From NCBI RefSeq assembly GCF_027409185.1, contig NC_084475.1, positions 16,636,130-16,700,129 of the forward strand: a DNA stretch of 64,000 bases. The letters run 5' to 3'. The notes under the pieces are model-generated. The model did no database searches. It was not told the origin of the DNA and worked only from the letters and a program-made list of their open reading frames with translations. The DNA is from Cynocephalus volans. Its lineage: Eukaryota; Chordata; Mammalia; Dermoptera; Cynocephalidae. Below, one piece after another: positions 47,880-60,129 of this stretch. The position numbers and the translations under genes were made by a program. Each line of letters begins with the position of its first letter. Position 1 is the first letter of the stretch.

Positions 47880-49400
47880 TTTTTTTATCAAAACATAACT
47901 GATAGTACATATCTGTAGGGTACAGTGTTGAATATTAATACCTGTATGCAATATGTGATGCTCAAATCAAGATAATTAGTATATTCAACATTACACAGTA
48001 TGTATTTTGTGGCCCTTTTTTCCTGATTTTAATAAAATATATATTCATTACGCGGAATTTAGAAAATGCATAAAAGTAGAAGCAAGGAAAAAAAAATCAC
48101 TAATAATCAAATCACCCAAAGTAACTTTTGTTGGCATTCTGGTGTATTTTCTTACAATTTTCTTTTCTTTGAACTATTTACACAGTTATGATCAATCTAA
48201 GTAACAATTGATCCGAGCTAAGTAACAATTTTATATCCTCCTTACTTCACTGAACGTGAATATTTTCCTATGTCTTTGAAACCTCTTCCATATACATCCC
48301 TTTTTCATAGACAACATAAGTTTCTGAACTATTTTATAAGTGCTGGGTATTTAGTTGTATCCAACATGTCTTATTGTAAATGTTGTGATGAACATCCTTG
48401 TATATAAATCTTATTCCAGATATTTTATTGGTATTAAATTCTTGGACCTTAGACTACTAGGTATAAATGTTTTTGAAGGCTCTTGATATATACAGCTGTT
48501 TTGTTTTGAATTTTCAATGCCCTTTTGTATTGAATTTTCAATACTCCTATAAGCAGTACAGAATTCCCACTTTGATTGCCTCTCTGCCAGCATGGAGTAC
48601 CTTTAAAAAGGAAAGTTTTTCAATTTGAAAGGTGAAAAATGGTATCTTATTTTATTTTGCATATTGTTGATTTTTAATGTGACTGAACTTTCTTTTTTTC
48701 TTTTTTTTTTTGTGATGCTGGCCAGTACAGGGATCCAAACCTGTGACCTTGAGGTTATAAGGCTGTGTTCTAAGCAACCGAGCTAAGCAGCCAGTCCTGA
48801 ACTTTAAAAAAATGATTGTTAACCAGCTATATTTCCTCATTTGAGAATTTTTGGTTAAATCCTTTGCCCATTTATGTATTGTTTTATTTATATGAGCTAT
48901 GGCAAAGATACTACCAGCCTTTCCTCTTATATATACTCATATGTTGTGCTTTTTTTTTCTTTAAACAATTTGTTGTTTGTTTTTTAATTTGGGTCACCTT
49001 TTAGACCTCTGAAGTGTTGAACTTTTTATGTGGTCAAATCTACAGGTTCTTTTTTTTTTCAGTTTTCCACTGCTTTCAAGCTTATGGTCCTCCCCCAACC
49101 AAAGTCAACCAAATAATCATCTATAATTAATTCCAGGTTTTTTAAATTCTAAGTTATCAATGTTTTGTTTGGTTTGCTTTGCTTTTAATATAGTTAACTC
49201 GTTACTCCATCTAAAATTTATTTGTTATCTGGTAAGAAGTAAAATGCTAAAGTGATTTTCCCTCCCTAAATAGCTAACTAATTATCCTAACACCATCACT
49301 GAATAATAAATATCTCTCACCAGTGGGTTAATCTATGAAACCAAGGTCAATTATTTTGTCTACTAGGCTTCCAGTCACTGAAGCCATGAAATGGGATAAA
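47880..49400 (-). mobile_element. Ancient L1 fragments, AT-rich
   Basis: Reverse-strand L1-like words such as ATCAAAACATAACTGATAG, GTTGTGATGAACATCCTTG and AATCCTTTGCCCATTTATG. Interrupted by a SINE at 48692-48796. Confidence 0.55.
48692..48796 (-). mobile_element. Monomeric tRNA-like SINE
   Basis: T tail, ATGCTGGCCAGTACAGGG, ATCCAAACCTGTGACCTTG. Perfect 9-bp duplicate CTGAACTTT at 48683-48691 and 48797-48805. Confidence 0.87.
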
Positions 49401-49800
49401 GAAAAAGTTACCTTCTTCAAGGATTCAAATAAAGATAGCAAATTGTATTCAAATCCAAAACAATCATTCCCTTGTTTCTACTTGGGGGAGTTCCAGAACT
49501 AGACCCCATTGCAGGGAAACTGTGAGCAGATGGCTCTAGGAATGGTAAACATTAACTGGAAACCACGTTCCCAAGGAAGCAAAGGGAAGTTTTAATGACC
49601 AGTATTCAATTTTCCGTTGTAATATTGGTTGGTTTAACACAGCACGATCACAGCTGGCCTACTAAGTACTTCAATGTGCCAAGGTTTAAGTCCTTGCTGC
49701 AATGCCATGTAAATAAGGACGAGTGGTTAAAAAAAAAAAGCCAGCAAGGACACCATAGAGCATTTAATTCAGAGCGGCTGTGTTTCTGAGCCCAACTTAC

Positions 49801-49913
49801 TGAATGCTCTTCAGAGTCAGATGTCTGGGATGAGATGATGGGGTTAAAGCTGGTTGGGGACAAGGGGCCCAATTTTTTCCTCATGGCTCGGATCTGAAGC
49901 AGTGCCCGGAAGG
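49801..49913 (-). CDS. RNF157: RNF157 coding exon after the RING
   Basis: 113 nt: two bases finishing a proline codon, then 37 codons FRALLQIRAMRKK to SDSEEHS. The acceptor is TTCACAG and the donor GTAAGT. Includes an intact A6 run for the two lysines. Confidence 0.95.
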
Positions 49914-50078
49914 CTGTGAAGAAGAAAACAGACAAACAGGACATCCTGATACAGGATTAAGGATGAACAAGAGCCCAGACAGATACCACAATCCCTCCCA
50001 GCATTCATCACTTTGCCAAAAAATGTCCTTCTTGTCCTCACTCCCACCTGCCACTCCCCCTGCCTCTCTGGGGCTTAC

Positions 50079-50238
50079 GCAGTCGGCAGATGGGGCAGTT
50101 ATTGGCCTGGTAGCGCAGGGTGTCTGCACAGGTGTTACAGAGGCAGAGGTGGCGACAGGGCAGAATCAAGGTGTCCCGAACATCTGAGAGACATACCACA
50201 CACTCAGCACTGTTATCACTCACTTCGTCGTCAGCCAC
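50079..50238 (-). CDS. RNF157: RNF157 RING-finger exon
   Basis: RNF157 is an E3 ubiquitin ligase related to MGRN1, mainly neuronal, reported to ubiquitinate the adaptor APBB1/Fe65. This 160-nt exon encodes VADDEVSDNSAEC and then the RING: a CVVC pair, CRH, CNTC and CPIC provide the eight C3HC4 zinc ligands, all present. It ends in CRL plus one base. The acceptor is GGCCAG and the donor GTAAGC. As assembled, the upstream exon is out of frame with it. Confidence 0.96.
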
Positions 50239-50794
50239 CTGGCCAGGGAGACAGAAATTTAGCCAATGACACATTGCCCTTCATGTCCCATACTTTACTT
50301 ACGAGACAGCTTGGCTGAAGGGCTGAGATGAATAATAAGAACAAAACCTACACTGATGTTGGACTTTATAGTTTACCCAGTACTTTTGCATACTTAATTT
50401 CATTGCTCTGAGAACTGTTTATCTAAAGTGGAGAGGATGGGACTAAGCACTCCAGCTCATCCTATGAGGCTCACGTCTAGTCTTCTCTGACAGTCTGAGC
50501 TCAAAGGACTCAGGGGACCACACAGATGAAGGGGAAACAGCAATGAAAGAACCCTGACAGGAAACCAAGCTGAACAGAGTTCTGTAGCAGAAGGACAAAT
50601 CCACGCCAGCCTCTTTTGCTATTTCCAAAGTGATATCAGCATAATAATCTGAAGTGAGGAACAATAAAATGCCCTTCTAGGACCTAAATGATTTCATAGT
50701 TTGGCACACTAAATCCCTAGATCCCGGCTTTATCAGAGAATTTCTGACTCTGCCTCCTGGGAAGAGTACCTTCAGAATTTTGGATAAAACTTAC

Positions 50795-50867
50795 CTTAGA
50801 ATCTTGTGTGTTGCACTTGTTTTCAATTCCATAGATTTCCTGAAGGAGGTAGCTGACCCCATCTACC
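50795..50867 (-). CDS. RNF157: RNF157 coding exon with an apparent one-base frameshift
   Basis: The exon reads VDGVSYLLQEIYGIE and then should continue NK. The splice sites are normal (GTTCAG acceptor, GTAAGT donor) and neighbouring exons demand 72 nt in phase 0, but 73 are present. The extra base is in an A run (A5 on the gene strand, T at 50820-50824 on the plus strand) where human-like sequence has A4. The frame then hits TAA at 50796-50798, the last codon of the exon. The RING and C-terminus would be lost. All other exons are clean, so a sequencing or assembly indel is likelier than a dead gene. Confidence 0.88.
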
Positions 50868-52599
50868 TGAACAGCAAACAGAAAAGTTCAAGGACTGGCT
50901 GACTCTACTGTGAGACAAGAATGGGAACTCCCCGCACCCTCCACCATCGGTAACCAAGGACTACTGATTCACAAGGGAAAAAATCAAAGGCCTAGACAAG
51001 TAAAGGATGCTTTTATTTACTTATGTTTTCTCTTTGAGAGGGGAAGGAAAGTTAAATGTTTAACTCACCTACCATTAAATCCAACAGGGGACATAAAATT
51101 TCACAAATGCTACAATAATTCTTATACTGAAGCTCACTATTATGGACAGTTAAGAAAAAAAGAAACAGACTAGAAAAAGGATGGAAGGGTATATATCAAA
51201 ATATAAGCATTAGCTATGTGATAAAATTTAAGTTCAGACATTATAAAAGAGAAAGTAATGGAAAAAAGAAAGAAAGAAAGAGAAAAAGAAATAGGCAAGG
51301 AAAAAGAGGGGGAGGGAAAAATGGACATGCAAAGGGGCATAACAAGACCTTGAAGGAGAGGCCGGTGGTGCACCCCCCACACCCCCTGCCACGTGATGCC
51401 ACCCCATCCCCAACATGCAGCAAAATTACCCCTTTTGGCCCTGTTTTTTAAAACCCCAACTGCAAATACCCAATCCCATTCCCACTAGCCTGGTCCATGT
51501 CAGTGCCTAAGCTGGCCCTTCCCTGTTTCGGTTTAAGAGCCCACTTCTCTCTTCTGCCTCGCCTCCGTTCCCAGACATCCCCTTCCCTAAGACCTAGCCT
51601 GCCTCTGATTTCATATCCTACTTTCCAGTTTGAGAGTCTGTTGCATCCTATCCAGGCCTCCTGGAGAACTAGGCCTCCCCCATGAGGCAACTCACCAAGG
51701 CCTGGCCTGCCCAAGTGGTATCCTGAGCTCAGATTTGTTTCCTCTTCTGCCTCTCTTAAAATTTGTTTTACTAGCAATTACATTGGAAAGGACATTATCA
51801 AATAATTCATACTAAGGTATTATTGACTACTATTGACCTTATTAACCCAAAAGAATGAATCATGTAGTGTTTCTGATATCTGTCACCCATCTGTATAGGG
51901 GCCTAGCTTGCATCTCAACGAAGGCCAAGCCTGCCTCCCACCCAACTGCTCCTCTCCCTCCACATGATGACCTGCCTCCCACCCACCCTCCCTTGCCAAT
52001 GCCACTGGCACCACTCTTCCCCCTCACCCTCCACGACACCTCCTCCTACGTCTGCATGAGTGGAAAGAAAAGGGCTGGCACATGGTGGGGTTAGCACTTC
52101 TAGTAGACATATGCATAAGCTGCTGATCATTCTGGAAGGGGGAGAATGCCAGCAAACCTTGAGTTTTAAAAAAAGAATAGTGGGATGAATTAAGCCAAGA
52201 ACTCTAAGTGACCCTTAATTGGACCCCAGGACTTGATCCTTTTGCTTGAAATGTTTCTAACCCTGGCATTTTAAATCAAAGGAGTTCTCCCTAAACCCAA
52301 TGTCAGAAGACAAATTCTGTCCTTTCATTTCTCAAGTCTTTTGCTTAGATAATGGCCACCTCAACACCAACAATTCTGGAACAACAAAGACACCAAAAAT
52401 CAGTATTCTTTTTAGGACACCCAAGTAGTTTCGAACACAGGAAAGCAGTTCCTTTTTTTCCTTTTCTTCTTTGATTAAAAAAAGAAAGGGAGGGTGGAAA
52501 GAAAAGTGTTTAGCAAAAAATAAAAAGAAAGAAAGAAGAGAGAGACAGAGAAAGGAAGGAAGGAAGGCAGGCACTAAGTCCCGGCCCTCAAATACTCAC

Positions 52600-52647
52600 G
52601 ACTTGTTTCTGTTTGAGCGGCTTGACGCAGAAAGTCCCATCTGTGTG
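52600..52647 (-). CDS. RNF157: RNF157 coding exon (HTDGTFCVKPLKQKQV)
   Basis: 48 nt, 16 codons, phase 0. The acceptor is ATTCCAG and the donor GTGAGT. Part of the N-terminal MGRN1/RNF157 domain. Confidence 0.94.
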
Positions 52648-53032
52648 CTGGAATGAAAACAAGATAGTTATGACAAGTAAGGGAGAACAATACAGCACCA
52701 GATACCTTTTGATACTTCTCTCAATTACACATGTTCTTAGACACTCACAGGGTGGACGTACAGAATCCTAATACCGAAGGGTCTCACAGTCTGACCCTTT
52801 CATTTTAAGTAAATGAGACCAAGGCCTAAGGAACTGAAGGTCATGCAGCAAGCTGGTGGCAGAGCTGGGCTGGACCCCAGCGCAGGCCAGCATGCTGCTT
52901 GTTCACACCACCATAGCCTCTCAAGCCGGCCCATTCTGCTGAACTCAGGCCACCAGCAGGCAGGTTCCCACATGTCCATGCATGAAAGAAAGGGCTAAAC
53001 ATCATACAGTGAGGACCCATAAAGCTACTTAC

Positions 53033-53076
53033 CTTCTCAAAAGTACCCAGCAGTACATGGCAATGGCCAAAATACT
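53033..53076 (-). CDS. RNF157: RNF157 coding exon (EYFGHCHVLLGTFEK)
   Basis: 44 nt; completes a glutamate codon, then 14 codons. The acceptor is TTTCAG and the donor GTAAGT. Confidence 0.94.
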
Positions 53077-53358
53077 CTGAAAGAAATGGAGGCACACGGA
53101 TGAAGAAGGCCAACACCACACCTTGATGCCCACCACCTGCCTGGATTCCTTGCAAACCAAATGTGCTGTTCCCAGAAGGGCGTGTCATTTATAACCCAAC
53201 ACTCTTAACATCAGCCTAAGGAGCTTGGGGTCACACATGTGACAGGAGGCAGAACTGCCCGACTAAGACCCACAGCTCATTCTTGGGCCACAGCTGCTAC
53301 CAGGACTATGCCACGAAAGGGTGGCGTGCATAGCAAAAGAAGACAGAAATCACCCTAC

Positions 53359-53425
53359 CATCTCCTTCATCCACCGCAGCATGGACCACTAATGGGTAAA
53401 CCTCTCGGTCCAGATCAAAGCCAAG
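53359..53425 (-). CDS. RNF157: RNF157 coding exon (LGFDLDREVYPLVVHAAVDEGD)
   Basis: 67 nt: 22 codons plus one base. The acceptor is CCTTCAG and the donor GTAGGG. Conserved core of the N-terminal domain. Confidence 0.94.
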
Positions 53426-53872
53426 CTGAAGGGAATGAAAAGAGAAAAAGATGACTTAACACATGTAGATGGCACAGTAAGCCATCAGAAAGGGAGGCGC
53501 TGTCAAGAAACATTAACCTCAGCTCTGCTCCCATTTACCAACCTTGTAACTACCCAAGTCTGTTTAACCAAAGGCCACCAGTTGCATTTTTAAAATCTCA
53601 CAGACGCAAAGCCCTCTAAACTGCAGGTGTTTTTCTTTGAGCCTGGCTTTCTCAAAATATCCTTGGCCTACTATGGAATAGAAAAATCAACAAGGTAGAT
53701 AAATCCTTGCTGTGAAATAAGCAGAACTTCTAAGGGCAGGAAGAGGTCACGAGGTGGAAAAGTGAGTGTGGCCTCCAGGAACCTGGACGGCCTATTTGCT
53801 GTGGGCCCAGGTCCCCAGAAGCTCCCAGGTCCTCCCGGGGCTATGTGTGGAAGCCGCACTGGGGCAGCTCAC

Positions 53873-53990
53873 CTCCTCTTCAGCCCATTCGGATGGATCC
53901 ACGGTATGGGAGGGCAGGCAGAACTGCTGACACACCCCTCGCTTGTAGTGCACAGTCTCCGACTGGAGGCTGTTGTCTTTCGGAATGTAG
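53873..53990 (-). CDS. RNF157: RNF157 coding exon (YIPKDNSLQ...WAEEE)
   Basis: 118 nt: one base completing a serine codon, then 39 codons. The acceptor is CAACAG and the donor GTGAGC. Contains YKRGVCQQFCLPSHTVDPSE. Confidence 0.95.
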
Positions 53991-54432
53991 CTGTTGATAC
54001 AAGTGGGAAGCAAAGCAAAAGTTAGTACCTAGCCCAGAAGGATCTGACAAATTCCTCTGCCTCATACCTGTTCTCAATTACCAACAGGCTCTAGCATAGA
54101 AAGGCCTCCTTTACCACCCATTCCCTTTGCTCTTCTTTGGTAATGTTATCAAACTTATCTCTTCAACCCATGCAGCCACAGAAAGGTCACTTAATAGATT
54201 TTTAACAGCATCTTAAGGACTGAAGGGCTATGCTGCCACCTGCCACTGTACCAGGATGGTACAATTTGAAGGGACAGGTGAAAGAGGAGGGCTTTGTAGA
54301 ATTAAATCTACATTCAGGAACCAGATCTCACCTGGTTATAGGAAAAGCATGTTTTCCTCCATAGGTGAGTGCATAAGACATGAACCCTACCTGTCCGGGA
54401 AGGAAGCGGCTTACCTGGCCTCTTGTTCTTAC

Positions 54433-54579
54433 CTGGCAATACCATTCTGGAACTCTTCGGTGGCTTGATAATAGATGGTGATGGCTACCTGAGCATCTGT
54501 GTCAAAGGTGAACTCGACATTGTAGTGGACTTTTGCTTTGCCGGCCTCTTCCCCAGGGCTCTTCACTTCCTCAGCACAT
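54433..54579 (-). CDS. RNF157: RNF157 coding exon (CAEEVKSPGEE...FQNGIA)
   Basis: 147 nt: one base, 48 codons, two bases. The acceptor is TTTCTAG and the donor GTAAGA. Contains VHYNVEFTFDTDAQVAITIY, the beta-rich N-terminal domain. Confidence 0.95.
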
Positions 54580-54639
54580 CTAGAAAAACACAAGAGACTC
54601 AGCATTTGCGGGGCAGCATAACAATATTTTAAAATTTAC

Positions 54640-54990
54640 CTTTTTTTTTTTTTTAAACAATACATGTGGGCTTCTGTCCATGATCATAAACATAGGTCTA
54701 CATCTTCATTGTTAATGATTTGCAGAGTTCTTCATTACCAATACTGTTGGGCATTTAGGTTATTTCCAATATTGCACTGTGCTACAATTAACATCCTTGG
54801 GCATTTGTCAGACTTTTTTATTTTAGTTTTTATTTTAATTAAACTTATTAATCGCATAGTTTAAAAAGTTTACACAAGGCTTGTTACAAAAACCAGCAGG
54901 TCTTACTCCTTCTCTTTCCTCTTCTTCAGCTGAAAGCTGATCATTTTGGCATTTACCCACATGTTTCTAAATAACATGCTTGGGTTACTA
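54640..54990 (-). mobile_element. Ancient LINE fragment
   Basis: AT-rich. TTGGGCATTTAGGTTATTTCC is the reverse-strand L1 3' word seen elsewhere in the window. Confidence 0.4.
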
Positions 54991-55086
54991 CTTTTATTTA
55001 TTTATTATTTTGGCATCTGGCTGGTATGGGGATCCAAATCCTTGGCCCTGGTGTTACAAGGTTGTTCCCTAATCAACTGAGCTAAC
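54991..55086 (-). mobile_element. Monomeric tRNA-like SINE
   Basis: (TTTA)n tail, GGCATCTGGCTGGTATGGGG, ATCCAAATCCTTGGCCCTGG and a reversed A box ATCAACTGAGCTAAC. Diverged. Confidence 0.75.
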
Positions 55087-55089
55087 TTG

Positions 55090-57260
55090 ATTTTTCAGGT
55101 TAAGGCATTATCTGTTTTGATTTCCTACTATGAAAACGAGGATTTCTTTCTCTTTCCTCACTCTGCCCCACATAAGAACTCTCCCATCCCTTAGTGTAGT
55201 TCTATCACAATTTTATTAGTTCAGTACTTTAGTGTCTGTATTATGGTGATTATGTAAACATTATTCACAGGTTAGCCACAGAGTAGTCTATGATTATTTT
55301 TCTTTTCCTGCGTACCTTTTTCTTAGAGTTAGTGCTCATCTTGTTTTTTTCAGTTGCTTAGTTTTCTATGCTCTCATCACAAATTCTGACCCAAAGTCTC
55401 TGCCAGCTGTCTAAATCTCTCAAGACACACAGATGCTCTGGGTGGTCCACTCATTTAATCTTCCTGAGGAGGCCCCTTCTGGAGCCCTCTGACCTGCTTC
55501 CTCTGGATCCCTAGCTCTCTGTACCTGGCACCCAGCTGCCATCCTGGAATCCCACCCTAGCCCCCATCATCCTGGTGGTTCCGTTCTGCCTCTGTCCTGT
55601 GCAAGCTCATGTCTTCCTCTTTCTTGGGTTACTCTTTCATTTTGGTGGAGCACTCTTCCACTAGCTTCCTGAAAAAGGATGTGTTGGGGGATAAACTTTT
55701 TGAGAGCTTTTATTCTACACTTGCACTTCATTGAACGTTTGGCTGAGCAAAGAATTCTAATCATAAATACTTTTTAAAAGACATTTGAAAGCTTCACTGC
55801 CTTATCTTTGAGCTCCCAGTGTTGCACTCAAGAAGTCTGAAGCCGTTCCAATTGCTGATCCTTCTTCTTCTGAAAGCTTACAAAAGCTCCTCTTTATCAT
55901 TCATCGTGCTGGGCACTTGGTGCTCCTTTCCATTTAGAAATCTGTGCCCTCTGGTTCTGAGAAGCTTTCTTAAATAATGTATGTCACTAATGATTTCCTT
56001 CCTTCTATATTTTCTGTTCTCTCCAGAACTGTTAGTTGGATGTTAGGCCTGTAAACTGGTGTTCTCTTATTTGTATCTTTCTGCTTTTATTTTCTGTCTC
56101 TCTATCTTTTTGCTCTACTTTCTAGAATATTTCATCTTTTCTTCCTACCATTCTACTGAATGCTTCATTTCTGCTATGTTAATTTCTAAGAATTTTTTTT
56201 TTTTTTTTTTCCATACCATGCTGCCTGGTATGGAAAGAGAGCTTTTTTGTTTCCTAAATGCTTTGTGTCATTGTATCCATAAAATAAAATGACAGTATCT
56301 TCTCTAATGTTTCTGTGGCTATTAATGAAGTTTTCTTCTTGCAGTTTTTGTTTCCAATTAGTAGTAGTTGTTTTTTCTTAGTTAGAAAAAACAACAATTA
56401 GTTGTGGTTTTGCCACTGTTTTTCATATTATAGGCATTCCTTAACACAACTAAGAATCTTTGGTTGTCTGCTCATATTTAAGAAATTTGAAACTGCTGAT
56501 TAGAATTCAGTGTATAACAGGACTCAGGGACCCTGGGCTTCACTGTAGTCTAATATGGGTCTTTCAAGGAACCTCCAATTCTAGTCTCCTACGTTTTCCC
56601 ACCCAGTGGTCCAATTCCCAGAGAACAGTTTTCCTCTCTCCTGACAATGAATGGCCTGGCTTCTGGCATTCTGGGGCAGAGTGGGGAGGCAGGCTAGAGG
56701 GCTCAGCATCTGATCTGTCTAAATTCACTTAGCCCCTTGTTTTTAGCACTGAGTCTGGCCCTTAGCTGTGCCTGTGTCCCCCACATCCACAGATTGTTTT
56801 AACCTTCCTAGTCAGTCATATGCCAGATTTTGCCAGGATGTGGGAAGGGTAGTTCTAGCTGTGTTGTACGAGGGAGAGGACCTGACTACCTGTTAGGCAG
56901 GCTTTCCACCAATCCTCTCCATTTTAGCTTTCCACCTTCACTTCCAGAGGGAGCTGGTACTGCCAATTACTGATCCTTTTGGGGATATCACAGTATACAC
57001 TGGGAAGTTCTCAGCTTTTCCTTCTGCTAGTTCAGGATTCTGATTTCTTAGGTCTACTAAGTCATTTAACATTCACCATCTGTTTCTAGCTTCTAAGATT
57101 TTGTTGCTGTTGCTCCTTTCACATTCTCCCAATTCTTATGGATTTATGCCTTTCTTTTTTATTTTTGTGGATTTATGCCTTTAAAAAATACTTTCATTAT
57201 TATTTAGTGGGGTTTTGAGAGGAAGCAGAAGCAGATGTTCAATCTCTAGGTTTACCTGGA
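55090..57260 (-). other. RNF157: RNF157 intron, AT-rich, old LINE-like
   Basis: About 2.2 kb of T-rich sequence that reads like a strongly decayed reverse-strand LINE. No coding exon was found. Confidence 0.4.
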
Positions 57261-57834
57261 AATCTGAGAAACAGAACATACTATATTCCCATAATCTTAG
57301 ATACACACAAAAAAACACCCTTCACCTTAACATTTATTGAACACCATCTGTTTTTCCTTTCTGTTATCTTATTTAATTTTGACAACCACCATGAAAGGTA
57401 AGGTTGATTATCAGATGGGAAACCCAAAGCTCAGAGACTTGTTGGAGCAAGCATCCACGGAGCTGAGAGGCAGACTGATCTTTTGCTTCCAGGCCCGGTT
57501 CTTCCAGCACATCACAGCTGCTTCACTCTACTCTCAATCTGCAGCCAGGCCACCACATAAGGGGCCAGGACCTCACAATGGCACAGGCCCTTGAACCCGT
57601 CTCTGTCAAATGTGTGAACATCCATATGCAAAGAGAGAAACCAAGTGGACAGAGGAGCTGACAGCGGGCGGGCTCCCAAGGACTCTTAGGCTCAGTCTGC
57701 TCTGTTTCTGTAGGAACACCTTGCACAGGGAGACTGTTCTGCAGCTGACAAGTGCCCCCTTGGCTCCCTCGTTCCCAGAGTTGACCCCAGGTATGGAGAG
57801 AAGCATTGCTAAGGAAGCAGTAGGAAACATCAAG

Positions 57835-58095
57835 GACAAATAAAGTAATAATTAAGAGGGACATAAAATAAATTAATGGTTACTCAGGGCTGCAAGGAGG
57901 AGTTTGGGGACAATGGGGCGTGACCACTAGTGCGTATATGGTTTCTTTTTGGAATGATGAAAATGTTTTAAAATTAGATAGTGGTAATGAGCCACAACTC
58001 TGTGAATTCACTAACAACACTGAATCATACACTCACATGAGTGAATTGTATGATATGTGAATTATATATTGAGAAAGTTATTATATTAAACAAAA
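57835..58095 (+). mobile_element. Old L1 3' end fragment
   Basis: TTAATGGTTACTCAGGGCTG, GGTTTCTTTTTGGAATGATG and GAATTGTATGATATGTGAAT follow the L1M 3' UTR order. Confidence 0.65.
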
Positions 58096-58385
58096 ATCAG
58101 AAAGAAACTTCCTAATGCTAATTAGGCATCTTTGTTCATTTAGAAAAATTCAGGACTTCTGGTTTGCCCTAATCAAATTTGTCTCCCCCAGGAACCACAG
58201 AGCCTTAGGAGACATACTATTTGCAGGGGCAGCATCAGATTAAAAATTACAACCTCAGGAATTGCACAAAGGCAAATATTGATGATAATATTGACGGTGA
58301 GGATTAAACAACCAACCCAGGGCACTACAAGTTCCTTAGAGGAAAGGCACATGACATTAGGAAAACAAAAGTAAATATAAGCAAT

Positions 58386-58503
58386 TGGGCTGGCCAGTTA
58401 GCTCACTTGGTTAGAGCATGGTGCTGATAACACCAAGCACCAGGGCCAAGGGTTCAGATCCCCACACTGGCCAGTTGCAAAATAAATAAATAAATACACA
58501 CAC
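58386..58503 (+). mobile_element. Monomeric tRNA-like SINE
   Basis: CTGGCCAGTTAGCTCACTTG (A box), AAGGGTTCAGATCCCCAC (B box), end CACTGGCCAGTTGC then (AAAT)n. Perfect 9-bp duplicate ATAAGCAAT at 58377-58385 and 58504-58512. Confidence 0.88.
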
Positions 58504-58851
58504 ATAAGCAATAAAAAGGATTTTATATCCCAAGTTCAAATATTCCATTTTTATATAGGCTTGTTGGGGTATCTGCAAAATTCCCCTTTTTTCTCAATTC
58601 TTCTTCTTTTTTTAAATCCACAAAAAGGGATAATAATGACCACTTCCAGGCAAATGAAAGTTCTTCATGAATAAACATTAGTGTATGAGTTCTGAACAAC
58701 ATAGGTGCAGAGACCCAACTAAGCAGACATCCTGGAGGCCTGGAGAGGCAGGCTCTGGGTCTGGCAGAAACTGCTCCAGTCCTCTGAGGACTCTGCTGTC
58801 CCTGAACGAAGGAGGCCACCTGGGACCTAGCCCGAGCCTCTGGGAACTTAC

Positions 58852-58940
58852 TTGACGAGTCTCAGTGTGTCCTTTCGGATGTTGATCAGGCTTCTCAGAG
58901 TCTTCACGGGTTCTTGGGGAGGTGGGGCGGCATAAGGAAA
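58852..58940 (-). CDS. RNF157: RNF157 most 5' exon in the window (FPYAAPPPQEP...)
   Basis: 89 nt: 29 codons plus two bases, starting FPYAAPPPQEPVKTLRSLIN and ending TLRLV. The acceptor is ACACAG and the donor GTAAGT. By comparison with the 679-residue human protein, about 67 N-terminal residues are missing; those exons must lie right of the window. The seventeen exons here give about 612 residues if the indel at 50820-50824 is discounted. Confidence 0.95.
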
Positions 58941-59059
58941 CTGTGTCAGAAACAAAGTAGGAGAAGGCTGTATGTTTATGTAAGACCCATAACTGTCCCT
59001 CGCTGGTACAGGGCTTTACGGTTGACAAAGAATAGCCTAGTGAGGTGAGGTGGGAAGGT

Positions 59060-59215
59060 GTCACTCCCTAACCAAGTGAGGAAACTGAGACTCTGACATA
59101 TTGAGTTAACTTGCTCAAGGTCACAGCTAGTGGGAGAACTGGGATTTGATTTGGCATCAAACAAGCTAGATTTATCTGCATTTTCCATTATATGAAGCTT
59201 ATTTTGGGTCAGCAT
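59060..59215 (-). mobile_element. MIR-like SINE
   Basis: GAGGAAACTGAGACTCTGAC, then TTGCTCAAGGTCACAGCTAG, the reverse MIR core. Confidence 0.75.
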
Positions 59216-60129
59216 TCAAAACTTGGAGAACTAATCAAAAACTCCTACTGAAGTTCCAAATACCAAAGGACACATTGTGGCTGAGTTAATCACTAAAGGC
59301 TTTTCCATCTGACCTTAGACGACAGGGAGCTAGACCTGCAAGCCCTTTCCTTCAGTGAAGCCACATAGTATCCTAGTAATTTAGGGACTGCAAATAAAAC
59401 AGAAATTCATCATGTGTACAGAGCTGAGGCTTGCAAACAGAGAAGAACAAATTTTCCCTGCAGCTTATCGTCTAAAGCAGACTTCTTTAACATGTGAGCC
59501 AAGAGTTACTTTGGGGTCATCAAAGGTTTATGGTTGTCTTCATCATTTACCATACACTTTCTAATTCTTCCCCCATTTAGATCTTTGGATATGAAGTTCT
59601 GAGTTGATGATAATTAGGAGATAATGAAAGGGGAAACAGTAAAAAAATATCACCGGAAATTGCTTTTAGAAGACTGATTTTAAATGTTCCAAGTATTCTT
59701 ATAATGTTATTTGGGCAATAAGAAATTTTTACATATAATTTGCAGAAAACTTACTGGTCTTTGTAGCTTTGCAGAACCGTGGTTCTCCTAGCTCAAGAAG
59801 AGTCTACATCCAGAATGCTGCTATCGGAAAACAGGACCTCCATGTTATAATCTAATTTGTGCCTTCACAGACTTTTACTAAAAGTGGTTATTTTACTTAG
59901 GAACCATACTTTAACTATGGTATGTCTGACTTTATATATTCAGAATGATTGCTGATAATTCACATGTATGAATGTGACTCTTAAGAAAATACATTTTATT
60001 TAAATTACTCACATTCAGATTATCCACTTTGTGGGCATTATCTGAGGGTACCTGAAAAAGTTGGTGGAGAGATTTGTATTATCTTTTAATTCCATTTTTC
60101 CATGAACTTTTTGAAGTACCCTCAAATAG

